From contig NC_013790.1 of NCBI RefSeq assembly GCF_000024185.1, positions 2,645,613-2,709,612 on the forward strand: DNA of 64,000 nucleotides, given 5' to 3'. The notes under the pieces are model-generated. The model made no database searches and had not been told where the DNA came from. It was given only the letters and a program-made list of their open reading frames with translations. A program made the translations under genes and the position numbers. This DNA comes from Methanobrevibacter ruminantium M1. GTDB taxonomy: Archaea > Methanobacteriota > Methanobacteria > Methanobacteriales > Methanobacteriaceae. Below, piece after piece: positions 52,495 to 59,988 of the stretch; position 1 is the stretch's first letter; each line of letters begins with the position of its first letter.

Positions 52495-52505
52495 GAGCTA
52501 ATAAA

Positions 52506-53600
52506 ATGAGTGAACATAAAATAGCAATGGTTGGAACACCATGTGAAATTATGGCAGCATCAAAACTGCAAGATTATACAGATAGCCCTATTGAGGTTAA
52601 ATTGGGCTTATTCTGCATGGAGAACTTTTCATACAAATACTTTGTAAATTTCCTAAAGGAATATGACTTAAAGATGGATGACATTGAAAAGTTCCAAATT
52701 GACAAAGGATTCCTATTCCTAATACTAAAAACAAAGGAAACAGTGAAAATACCTTTATCAGTAGCTAAAAGGATAATCAGGAAAAACTGCAACATATGTG
52801 TTGAGCTTACATCTGAGACCTCTGATATCTCAATAGGTTCAATAGGTTCAGATGACGGCTGGTCAACATTGATTGTTAGAAGCGAAAAAGGAGAGGAAAT
52901 AGTAAAGGGAGCAATTGAGCAAAGATTCATTGAAGTTGAAGAGCTAGAAGAATCCAAATTCCAACTGCTTAACAAACTTGCCCAAGGCAAAATAAACAGG
53001 AATCTGGAGCATATAGAACAAAGAGAATTCTTAGCAAGGCCTGTACTATACCAAAGGGAAAAGGACGACGATTCAATAAGCAAGGAAATCTCAGAATCTG
53101 ACTTCTCTGACTTAAAGTCAAATGTCATAGACATTGGAGCATGCGTGCTCTGCGGAGCCTGCGAATATGCATGTCCGGATAACTTAATAATAATCGACGA
53201 CACCAAACCTAGAATGAAAGGCCAATGCCCTCCAGACTGCCATGCATGCTTTGCAGTATGTCCAAGGACATTCATAGAGGAACACTTAAGAAATGACAAT
53301 GAAAAGCCAATCGGAGACTATATAAATGTCTATACAGTTAGATCCCTTAAGCATAGCCAAGGTCAAGACGGTTCAATCGTCACTACAATTCTAGACTATC
53401 TTTTAAGCAATGAGATTGTAACAGAAGCCCTTATTGTTGATAAGAAAGACGATTTAGCTTGGAAACCTTACGCAAAGCTAACAAAGGACATAGACCAAGT
53501 CGTAAAATCAGGAGGAACCAAATATTCTGTATGTCCTGTATTCAAGCCACTAAAAGAAATTAATGAGGAATCATCAACTACAGAAGAGGGGGTTAACTAA
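52506..53600 (+). CDS. Circularly permuted F420-type (FrhB/FdhB) subunit of glutamate synthase
   Basis: This 364-residue protein has all parts of an FrhB/FdhB-type flavoprotein but in the order C domain, ferredoxin, N domain. Residues about 5-185 match FrhB_C (VGTPCEIM at 9, L-F-C-M-E-N-F, NCNICVELTSETSDISIGS, DDGWSTL). Residues 210-262 hold two [4Fe-4S] motifs (C-V-L-C-G-A-C-E-Y-A-C-P and CPPDCHACFAVCP). Residues 272-352 match FrhB_N (Q-D-G-S-I-V-T-T-I-L, LAWKP, S-G-G-T-K-Y-S). The start is secure: AGGAGCT sits before the ATG, 11 bp after the previous stop. It overlaps the next gene by 1 bp. It likely takes electrons from F420H2 for glutamate synthesis. Confidence 0.9.
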   Translation: MSEHKIAMVGTPCEIMAASKLQDYTDSPIEVKLGLFCMENFSYKYFVNFLKEYDLKMDDIEKFQIDKGFLFLILKTKETVKIPLSVAKRIIRKNCNICVELTSETSDISIGSIGSDDGWSTLIVRSEKGEEIVKGAIEQRFIEVEELEESKFQLLNKLAQGKINRNLEHIEQREFLARPVLYQREKDDDSISKEISESDFSDLKSNVIDIGACVLCGACEYACPDNLIIIDDTKPRMKGQCPPDCHACFAVCPRTFIEEHLRNDNEKPIGDYINVYTVRSLKHSQGQDGSIVTTILDYLLSNEIVTEALIVDKKDDLAWKPYAKLTKDIDQVVKSGGTKYSVCPVFKPLKEINEESSTTEEGVN

Positions 53601-55087
53601 TGTCATTCACTGTTGAAAGGAAAATAGAAATATGCAGGCAGAACAATGACAGGCCAGGTTGCTGCTGGTATTTATGTGACAATCCAAACAAGTCAGCATG
53701 TAAGAACTGTTATAGCTGCTATTCTAACTGCCCTCACGGCGTATATGAGGTAATCAATGACGAACCACTCCCAATACATCAGGAAAACTGTGTAGGATGC
53801 AAGATCTGTGAAGAGATGTGTCCGACACATGCTATCTATGTAAGGCCTTTAGTGGATGAGGGAAGGGGAATATGGTCAAACTCAACCATGGTTGAAATCA
53901 AGCGTAAAAGCCAGACCGGTTCATATAAGGTCCGTGGATGCGGACTTACCCGAAGAATACCAAGCTTTGACGACTTGAGCATATTGCCTGCACAGGTATC
54001 AAGGCCACCAATAGACTCATACAGGGAAACATGCAAGACATCAGTAGTCCTTGGAGACCGTTTTGCAGAAAACCCAATTGAAATTGACACTCCAATCATG
54101 ATTGGAGCAATGTCATTTGGTGCTTTAAGTAAAGAGGCAAAGATAGCATTGGCTATTGGAAGCAGCAAAGTCGGTTCAATAACAAACACCGGAGAAGGAG
54201 GAATGCTTCCAGAGGAAAGGCATTATGCAGACAAGCTCATTGCACAGTATGCATCAGGCCGTTTCGGTGTTTCAGCAAGCTACCTGAACAATGCAGAGGC
54301 TGTTGAGATAAAGATAGGCCAAGGCGCAAAGTCCGGTATGGGAGGACACCTTCTTGCCCATAAGGTAACTGCAGAGGTTGCAAGGGTTAGAAACATTCCG
54401 GAAGGAACCTCAGCATTAAGCCCTGCAAGACACATGGATATCGTAGGTCCGGAAGACTTAGGAATGAAAATCAATCAGCTAAGGGAAATCACAGACTGGA
54501 AAGTGCCAATCATCGTTAAATTCGCATCTGGAAGAGTGGAGCAGGACGTAAAGATTGCAGCAAAGGCTGGCGCAGACATAATTGTAGTTGACGGTATGCA
54601 AGGAGGAACCGGAGCAGGCCCTGAAGTTGTTACAGAGCATGCGGGAATCCCTACAATTGAAGCTATCGTTAAGGCTGACGACGCCCTTAAGGAGATAAAC
54701 CTAAGAAGCGAAGTAAGCCTAGTTGCTGCCGGAGGAATAAGATCCGGAGCTGACGTTGCAAAAGCAATAGCTTTAGGTGCCGATGCTGTATATGTTGCTA
54801 CATCAGCACTTATTTCAATAGGATGTAAGGTCTGTCAATCCTGTTCAGAAGGAATATGTCCTAAAGGAATTGCAACACAGGACAGAGCCCTTAGAAGAAG
54901 ATTGGATCCTATAAGAAAAGGTCAGCAAGTTGCTAACTATATTGAGGCTATGACACAGGAGGTTACTTCATTAACCCAACAGGCAGGAAACACTGACATA
55001 GAGAATCTTGAACGTCAAGACCTTGTAGCATTGACTATGGAAGCTTCTCAATTGACTGGAGTGCCTATGGTAAGCCAAAGATATTAG
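53600..55087 (+). CDS. gltB: Glutamate synthase FMN/FeS synthase subunit
   Basis: This 495-residue subunit joins ammonia to 2-oxoglutarate. The N-terminus has a ferredoxin domain (K-N-C-Y-S-C-Y-S-N-C-P and N-C-V-G-C-K-I-C-E-E-M-C-P, about 30-77). The FMN-binding TIM barrel follows: PIMIGAMSFGALSKEAKIAL, N-T-G-E-G-G-M-L-P-E, V-K-F-A-S-G-R-V-E-Q-D-V-K, DGMQGGTGAGPEV and AAGGIRSGADVAKAIALGAD. The FeS ligands appear as G-C-K-V-C-Q-S-C-S-E-G-I-C-P near 415. The start codon overlaps the stop of the permuted subunit (TAATG), so the two are translationally coupled. Confidence 0.95.
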   Translation: MSFTVERKIEICRQNNDRPGCCWYLCDNPNKSACKNCYSCYSNCPHGVYEVINDEPLPIHQENCVGCKICEEMCPTHAIYVRPLVDEGRGIWSNSTMVEIKRKSQTGSYKVRGCGLTRRIPSFDDLSILPAQVSRPPIDSYRETCKTSVVLGDRFAENPIEIDTPIMIGAMSFGALSKEAKIALAIGSSKVGSITNTGEGGMLPEERHYADKLIAQYASGRFGVSASYLNNAEAVEIKIGQGAKSGMGGHLLAHKVTAEVARVRNIPEGTSALSPARHMDIVGPEDLGMKINQLREITDWKVPIIVKFASGRVEQDVKIAAKAGADIIVVDGMQGGTGAGPEVVTEHAGIPTIEAIVKADDALKEINLRSEVSLVAAGGIRSGADVAKAIALGADAVYVATSALISIGCKVCQSCSEGICPKGIATQDRALRRRLDPIRKGQQVANYIEAMTQEVTSLTQQAGNTDIENLERQDLVALTMEASQLTGVPMVSQRY

Positions 55088-55100
55088 TGGCTAAAAGGGA

Positions 55101-55169
55101 GCTAACTAAGGAAGCTAACTAAGGAAGCTAACTAAGGAAGCTAACTAAGGAAGCTAACTAAGGAAGCTA
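55101..55169 (+). repeat. Five tandem 13-bp repeats
   Basis: GCTAACTAAGGAA is repeated at 55101, 55114, 55127, 55140 and 55153, with a partial sixth copy. It starts 13 bp after the gltB stop and lies in the gap before the PEP/pyruvate-binding gene. Confidence 0.93.
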
Positions 55170-55235
55170 GTAGATAAAAAGAATTTTAAGATAAACGGGT
55201 ATAATACATGAAAACAAAGATTAGGAGAAATTAAT

Positions 55236-57878
55236 ATGGCCGCATTCGATAGAATCAAATCAGGAATTCCAGGGCTTGATAGCGCTTTAGACAATATTCG
55301 TTTAGGAGACAACGTTGTATGGAATGTCACAAACCTAAATGAATTTTCCTATTTTGTAAATCCTTACATAAAGCAAGCAAAAGAGGACAATAGAAACTTA
55401 ATTTACATCCGTTTTGCCAATCATCCTCCATTAATAGAAATGACTGAAGAAGATTTCAGATTGCTTGAAATCGAGCAGAACAATCCGGAAACCGAGTTTT
55501 CCATGATAGAGCGTGACGGAATCAAGATATATCTGGTTAATCCATATAACCAATTCGAGACATTCACATTGGAAGTTCACAGAATCATAGAAAAGGAAGG
55601 CTTCGATGCATTCTATGTCTTCGACTGCCTAAGCGACCTTCAAGCGGTATGGTCAACAGACCTGATGATGGGAAACTTCTTTAAGGTAACCTGTCCATTC
55701 CTTTTCCAGCTGGACACAGTTGCATACTTCCCAATCATCCGAGGAAGGCACTCATATGATGCAATAGCAAAGATCCGTGAAACCACACAGCTATTTCTAA
55801 ACGTATACTCAAACTCTCCAGAGGAAGTTTACGTATCCCCTCTCAAGGTATGGAACAGATACTCACAGACCATGTTTTTAGGGCATAAGTTCAACCCTAG
55901 AACCGGCTTTGTCAAGGTCCTTCAGGACGGTCAGGAAGTAAGCAAATACTATAAGACCATCAATTCAGACAAATACATGAACGGACAGACCTTAGACAGC
56001 TGGGAAAGGTATATGCTTAAAGTCAGAAGAGAATACGAAGAGGGAAAGAATATCGACGAAGAGTGTGACAAGATCTGTGAGCTCATGATGACAAAGGACG
56101 AGAAGATGCTTTCCAAAATCAAGGAATACTTCTCTTTTGAGGACTATACCACAATCTATGACCGCAGAGTGGGAAGTGGACTTGTAGGAGGTAAGTCCTG
56201 TGGTATGCTTCTTGCAAGAAAGATAATTGAAAGGAACTGCCCAGAGATATACAACAATATCTTTGAGCCTGACGACTCATTCTATATAGGCTCAGACCTT
56301 TTCTACACTTACATCGTTTCAAATGACCTTTGGGACCTTAGGGTAAAGCAAAGGACCCCTGAAGGATACTATAAATATGGAAAGGAACTGGAGGAAGCCC
56401 TTAAAAACGGAAGCTTTTCAGACCAGACCAAAAGGGAATTCATAAAGATGCTGGATTATTTCGGACAGAATCCGATTATCGTCCGTTCAAGCAGTTTCCT
56501 TGAGGATGGATATGGAAATGCATTTGCTGGAAAATACGAATCAGTATTCTGTGTAAACAGAGGCTCACTTGAAGAGAGACTGGCAGCCTTTGAAGAGGCA
56601 GTGAAGGTGGTATATTCAAGTACAATGAACATTTCAGCCCTTGAATACAGAAAAATAAATGGATTGGACGACACTGACGAACAGATGGCCCTATTGGTTC
56701 AAAGGGTTTCAGGATCATACCATGGAGACTATTTCTTCCCGACAGCAGCAGGTGTAGGATTCTCATACAGCCCATATTCCCCGCTTCCGGACATGGACAA
56801 CAGCAAGGGAATGCTAAGGCTTGTAATGGGTCTTGGTACAAAGGCTGTCGACCGTACAAAAAAGGACTATCCTAGAATCATAAACCTTGACAAGCCTGAA
56901 GTGACTATGGCAAAGGACATTAAGGAAAAGCACAGATATTCACAGCATTATCTTGATGTTATTGACCTTAAGGAAATCAGCCTGCATGACATTCCAGTGG
57001 ATGAAGGATTGAGCGTAATTCCAAGATACTCTAAAAACATGTTGGTAGAGCATGACAGAGAAGCGGAAAGGATGTTTAGAGACAGAGGCCAACGTAGGGA
57101 AATAGTATTTGTAAACTGTGAGGGAATCGTTAAAAACGATGCATTCATAGAAACCATGAAGGAAATCATGAGCACCCTCCAGACAGCATATGACTATCCA
57201 GTTGACATCGAATACACTGTAAATGTGGGAGAGGACAAATCATTCAACATAAACCTATTGCAGTGCAGACCTCTGCAAGTTATGGTAAACAATGAGGCTA
57301 TTGAAATGCCTGAAGACAAGAACGTATTCTTCCATATCAAGGAATCCTCTATGGGAATGTCCAGAAAGAACACAATAGACACAATCTGCTATGTGGATCC
57401 TCATAAGTATTATGAATATCCTTATGCTCAAAAAAGCTCTATTTCAAGAGTAATCAGCGATGTAAATGCATATCTCAAGAGCAACAACAAGACAGCGATT
57501 CTCATTGTCCCAGGAAGGATAGGAACATCATCTCCAGAACTTGGAATCCCTGTAGTCTTTGCAGACATTAGCTACTTCTCCGCAATCCTAGAGGAGTCAT
57601 ACAGCGATGCAGGATATATGCCAGAGTTATCCTTTGGAAGCCACATGTTCCAGGACCTGGTGGAAGCGGATATATACTACGGTGCATTGTTTGAAAATGA
57701 GAAAAAACTGGAGTTCAATAAGGACATGGTCTACGACTATCCGAACATATTAAAGGACATAAATCCAAACCTCAGCGAGGAGATTTATGACATGATACAG
57801 GTGATAGACTTTGATGAAAACAAGGCAGAGCTCTATCATGATATGAATAAGGATGAAACCTTGTGTATTTTCAAATAG
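55236..57878 (+). CDS. PEP/pyruvate-binding domain protein with degenerate KaiC-like N-terminus
   Basis: This 880-residue protein is of unknown function. Residues about 5-240 resemble a RecA/KaiC fold: the opening S-G-I-P-G-L-D-S-A-L-D matches KaiC proteins, but the Walker A site is replaced by V-T-N-L-N-E-F-S. Residues about 300-710 match the ATP-grasp-like PEP/pyruvate-binding domain of PEP synthase/PPDK (L-V-G-G-K-S-C-G-M, IVRSSSFLEDGYGNAFAGKYESV, L-V-Q-R-V-S-G). The phospho-His and TIM-barrel domains of PEP synthase are absent, so it is not a PEP synthase. The last about 150 residues contain S-F-G-S-H-M-F-Q-D-L. AGGAG precedes the ATG. It follows gltB by 148 bp. Confidence 0.8.
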   Translation: MAAFDRIKSGIPGLDSALDNIRLGDNVVWNVTNLNEFSYFVNPYIKQAKEDNRNLIYIRFANHPPLIEMTEEDFRLLEIEQNNPETEFSMIERDGIKIYLVNPYNQFETFTLEVHRIIEKEGFDAFYVFDCLSDLQAVWSTDLMMGNFFKVTCPFLFQLDTVAYFPIIRGRHSYDAIAKIRETTQLFLNVYSNSPEEVYVSPLKVWNRYSQTMFLGHKFNPRTGFVKVLQDGQEVSKYYKTINSDKYMNGQTLDSWERYMLKVRREYEEGKNIDEECDKICELMMTKDEKMLSKIKEYFSFEDYTTIYDRRVGSGLVGGKSCGMLLARKIIERNCPEIYNNIFEPDDSFYIGSDLFYTYIVSNDLWDLRVKQRTPEGYYKYGKELEEALKNGSFSDQTKREFIKMLDYFGQNPIIVRSSSFLEDGYGNAFAGKYESVFCVNRGSLEERLAAFEEAVKVVYSSTMNISALEYRKINGLDDTDEQMALLVQRVSGSYHGDYFFPTAAGVGFSYSPYSPLPDMDNSKGMLRLVMGLGTKAVDRTKKDYPRIINLDKPEVTMAKDIKEKHRYSQHYLDVIDLKEISLHDIPVDEGLSVIPRYSKNMLVEHDREAERMFRDRGQRREIVFVNCEGIVKNDAFIETMKEIMSTLQTAYDYPVDIEYTVNVGEDKSFNINLLQCRPLQVMVNNEAIEMPEDKNVFFHIKESSMGMSRKNTIDTICYVDPHKYYEYPYAQKSSISRVISDVNAYLKSNNKTAILIVPGRIGTSSPELGIPVVFADISYFSAILEESYSDAGYMPELSFGSHMFQDLVEADIYYGALFENEKKLEFNKDMVYDYPNILKDINPNLSEEIYDMIQVIDFDENKAELYHDMNKDETLCIFK

Positions 57879-57937
57879 GAGGTTAAAAGAGAGTTATTTG
57901 AATAAACAAAAAGAAAGCATTAAAAAACAACAATCCT

Positions 57938-58136
57938 TATATTTATAATGGAAAATAATTCCATTATTTGGGTTAGGTGGGTGGGACATATGCCTTTTTA
58001 TTTGCAATATTTCTTTTTCTAGAAAAAAGATTTATCAAATAAAACAAAATACATAGGACAAATTTTGATGTGATCAATAACCCTATTTGATTTTTGTGAG
58101 TTTATTTTTACAAATAGGGTTATTTTTCACAGTTTT
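57938..58136 (+). ncRNA. Candidate small RNA with operator-like repeat and strong terminator
   Basis: TATA-like TTATATTTATAATG (57938-57950) overlaps GGAA-N5-TTCC (57950-57962), one base short of the NrpR spacing. A G-rich GGTTAGGTGGGTGGGAC then precedes a 10-codon frame (57990-58022, MPFYLQYFFF). Next is the hairpin CTTTTT-CTAG-AAAAAAG, and finally AATAACCCTATTTG (58076-58089) pairing with CAAATAGGGTTATT (58111-58124), followed by T-runs. These parts could make a transcript of roughly 150 nt. Expression is unproven. Confidence 0.3.
58076..58136. terminator. 14-bp perfect inverted repeat with T-runs
   Basis: Arms 58076-58089 and 58111-58124 pair perfectly with a 21-nt loop; TTTTT follows on the plus strand and T-rich DNA lies inside the loop. 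It can end transcripts from the plus strand before they enter bioA. Confidence 0.6.
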
Positions 58137-58309
58137 TTAAAATTAAACTTTTTTAAAACAAAAAAAATAAATTCCACACATTCTACTAATTTTTATAACT
58201 TGAAAAAAATTCAAGATATTCTACTTTTTTTAAAAAATTTAATTCAAGAATTAGAAATAAATCAATCGATATTTCCATATTTTATCAATAAAGTCAATCA
58301 TTAGATAAT

Positions 58310-59665
58310 TTAGTCTAATAATACCTTATCAATAGCCTTTTTACAAATAGCTAAAGACTCATCAAGCTCTTCCTTAGTTATGACAAGAGGAGGATTAAAA
58401 TACATAACATTGCCAAGAGGCCTTAACATCAATCCATCCTTTAAAGCTTCCCTATAAATCTTATATCCTATTCTAAGGCTTGAATCAAATCCTTTTTTAG
58501 ACTCCTTATCCTCAACAAGCTCGATTGCATTGATAAGACCCATCTGTCTTATCTCGCCAACATTAGGATGCTCATCAAATGTGTTGTGGAATCTTTTATT
58601 AAGCCAAATGGCCTTTTCCTGATTATTTTCAATAATCCTATCCCTTTCCATTATCTTAAGTGTGGCATTTGCAACGCTTGCAGCCAATGGATTACCGGCA
58701 TAAGTATGACTGTGCATAAATGCTATATTATCCTCATAATCACCATAGAAAGCATTATAAATCTCATCTGTAGTGCATGCAACTGCCATGGCCATATATC
58801 CATTAGTGAGTCCCTTGGACACACACATAATGTCTGGAGTTATATTGGCATGGTCAACTGCAAAGAACTTTCCAGTCCTTCCAAAACCTGTAGCTATCTC
58901 ATCTGCAATAAGAAGGACATCATGCTTATCGCAAAGTTCCCTAAGCTTCTTTAGATAAAGAGGAGGATAAATCTTCATTCCAGCGCTTCCCTGTATAAGC
59001 GGCTCTATAATCATTGCACAGGTCTCATGGCCATGCTCTTCAAATGCCCTCTCTGCATGCTCAAAGCACTGGCAATCACAATCATTCCTTGTCTTACCAT
59101 AAGGACATCTATAGCAATCAGGAGCCTCAATCTTAATTGTATCAATCATGATTGGCTCAAAAACACTTGAATACTCATCAAGGGCTCCAACAGACAATGC
59201 GCCTAATGTCTCTCCATGATATGCATCTGTAAAGCACATGAATCTTTTCTTTTGAGCCCTACCAGTTTGAGCGCAATACTGGAATGCCATCTTCAATGCG
59301 CATTCAACTGAAGCAGAGCCGTTGTCAACAAAGGAAAACCTATTCAATCCCTTTGGCATGACCTTAATAAGACGCTCTGATAGCTCTATTATAGTCTTAT
59401 GTGAAAAATTAGCAAATAAAACATGATCAAGCTCATCAAGTTGGTCCTTAAGGGCCTGGCTTACCTCTTCATTGCAATGACCAAGGATATTGCACCACCA
59501 TGAGCTGATGATGTCTGTATATTCCTTTCCATCCACATCATAAAGGTGGACTCCCTTAGCATGGTCTATTACAATTGGTGGAAAGTCTTCATAATCCTTC
59601 ATCTGAGAGGCAGGATGCCATATATGAGCCAAATCTTTTTCTGCACATTTTTTACTTTTATTCAT
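58310..59665 (-). CDS. bioA: Adenosylmethionine-8-amino-7-oxononanoate aminotransferase
   Basis: This 451-residue PLP enzyme converts KAPA to DAPA in biotin synthesis, with S-adenosylmethionine as amino donor. It begins D-L-A-H-I-W-H-P-A-S-Q-M-K-D-Y. SSWWCNILGH, VDNGSASVECALKMAFQY, YHGETLGALSVG, IADEIATGFGRTGKFFA and the PLP-lysine motif M-C-V-S-K-G-L-T-N-G-Y are all present. An extra Cys-rich insert, C-Y-R-C-P-Y-G-K-T-R-N-D-C-D-C-Q-C (about 180-196), is unusual for a PLP transaminase and could bind metal; it also occurs in some bacterial BioA. It is the last of the minus-strand biotin genes. Confidence 0.95.
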   Translation of the reverse strand: MNKSKKCAEKDLAHIWHPASQMKDYEDFPPIVIDHAKGVHLYDVDGKEYTDIISSWWCNILGHCNEEVSQALKDQLDELDHVLFANFSHKTIIELSERLIKVMPKGLNRFSFVDNGSASVECALKMAFQYCAQTGRAQKKRFMCFTDAYHGETLGALSVGALDEYSSVFEPIMIDTIKIEAPDCYRCPYGKTRNDCDCQCFEHAERAFEEHGHETCAMIIEPLIQGSAGMKIYPPLYLKKLRELCDKHDVLLIADEIATGFGRTGKFFAVDHANITPDIMCVSKGLTNGYMAMAVACTTDEIYNAFYGDYEDNIAFMHSHTYAGNPLAASVANATLKIMERDRIIENNQEKAIWLNKRFHNTFDEHPNVGEIRQMGLINAIELVEDKESKKGFDSSLRIGYKIYREALKDGLMLRPLGNVMYFNPPLVITKEELDESLAICKKAIDKVLLD

Positions 59666-59988
59666 ATTAAAACCTTTTAGCTTTTTTTAAGTTAAAACAT
59701 TTAAAACTTCCATATATACTATATTGGATGTCTATAATAAAACTTATCTAAATTGATTAAAATCAACTAAGAATAAAAAAAAAAAAAAAAAATATAAAAC
59801 CCTGTTTAAAAAAATAGAAAAATAAGAAAAATTATAGAAATAAACGCTTAAAAAAAATAAGAAATATTAAAGTTTAAATAACTATAAAAAAAAGAAATAT
59901 TAAAGATTAAAAAAGAATAAAAAAAAGAAATATTAAAGATTAAAAAAGAATAAAAAAATAAAAAAAGAGTTTAAATTAAAAATACAAA
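59666..59988. other. Intergenic with poly-A tract
   Basis: Holds the bioA leader, an 18-bp A run at 59775-59792, and a repeat of about 36 bp (core AAGAAATATTAAAGATTAAA) in two to three copies at about 59860-59957. No gene is seen. Confidence 0.5.

Larger units (their letters stand above)
57879..58309. other. Convergent intergenic region, possible small RNA
   Basis: Contains the promoter-like and hairpin elements described at 57938-58136. After 58140 only A/T-rich terminator-like DNA for both flanking genes is seen. Confidence 0.45.

Noticed and set aside
52574..53299. 241-residue minus-strand frame opposite the permuted F420-type gene
   Set aside because: It is the antisense shadow of a well-supported gene, Ser-rich as is usual for such shadows.
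55236..57878. Annotation as PEP synthase (ppsA)
   Set aside because: Only the PEP/pyruvate-binding domain is present. The phospho-His swivel and TIM-barrel domains are missing, and a KaiC-like domain precedes it.
58076..58124. 14-bp inverted repeat considered as an insertion-sequence end
   Set aside because: The arms are only 21 bp apart with no transposase or target duplication; a terminator is simpler.
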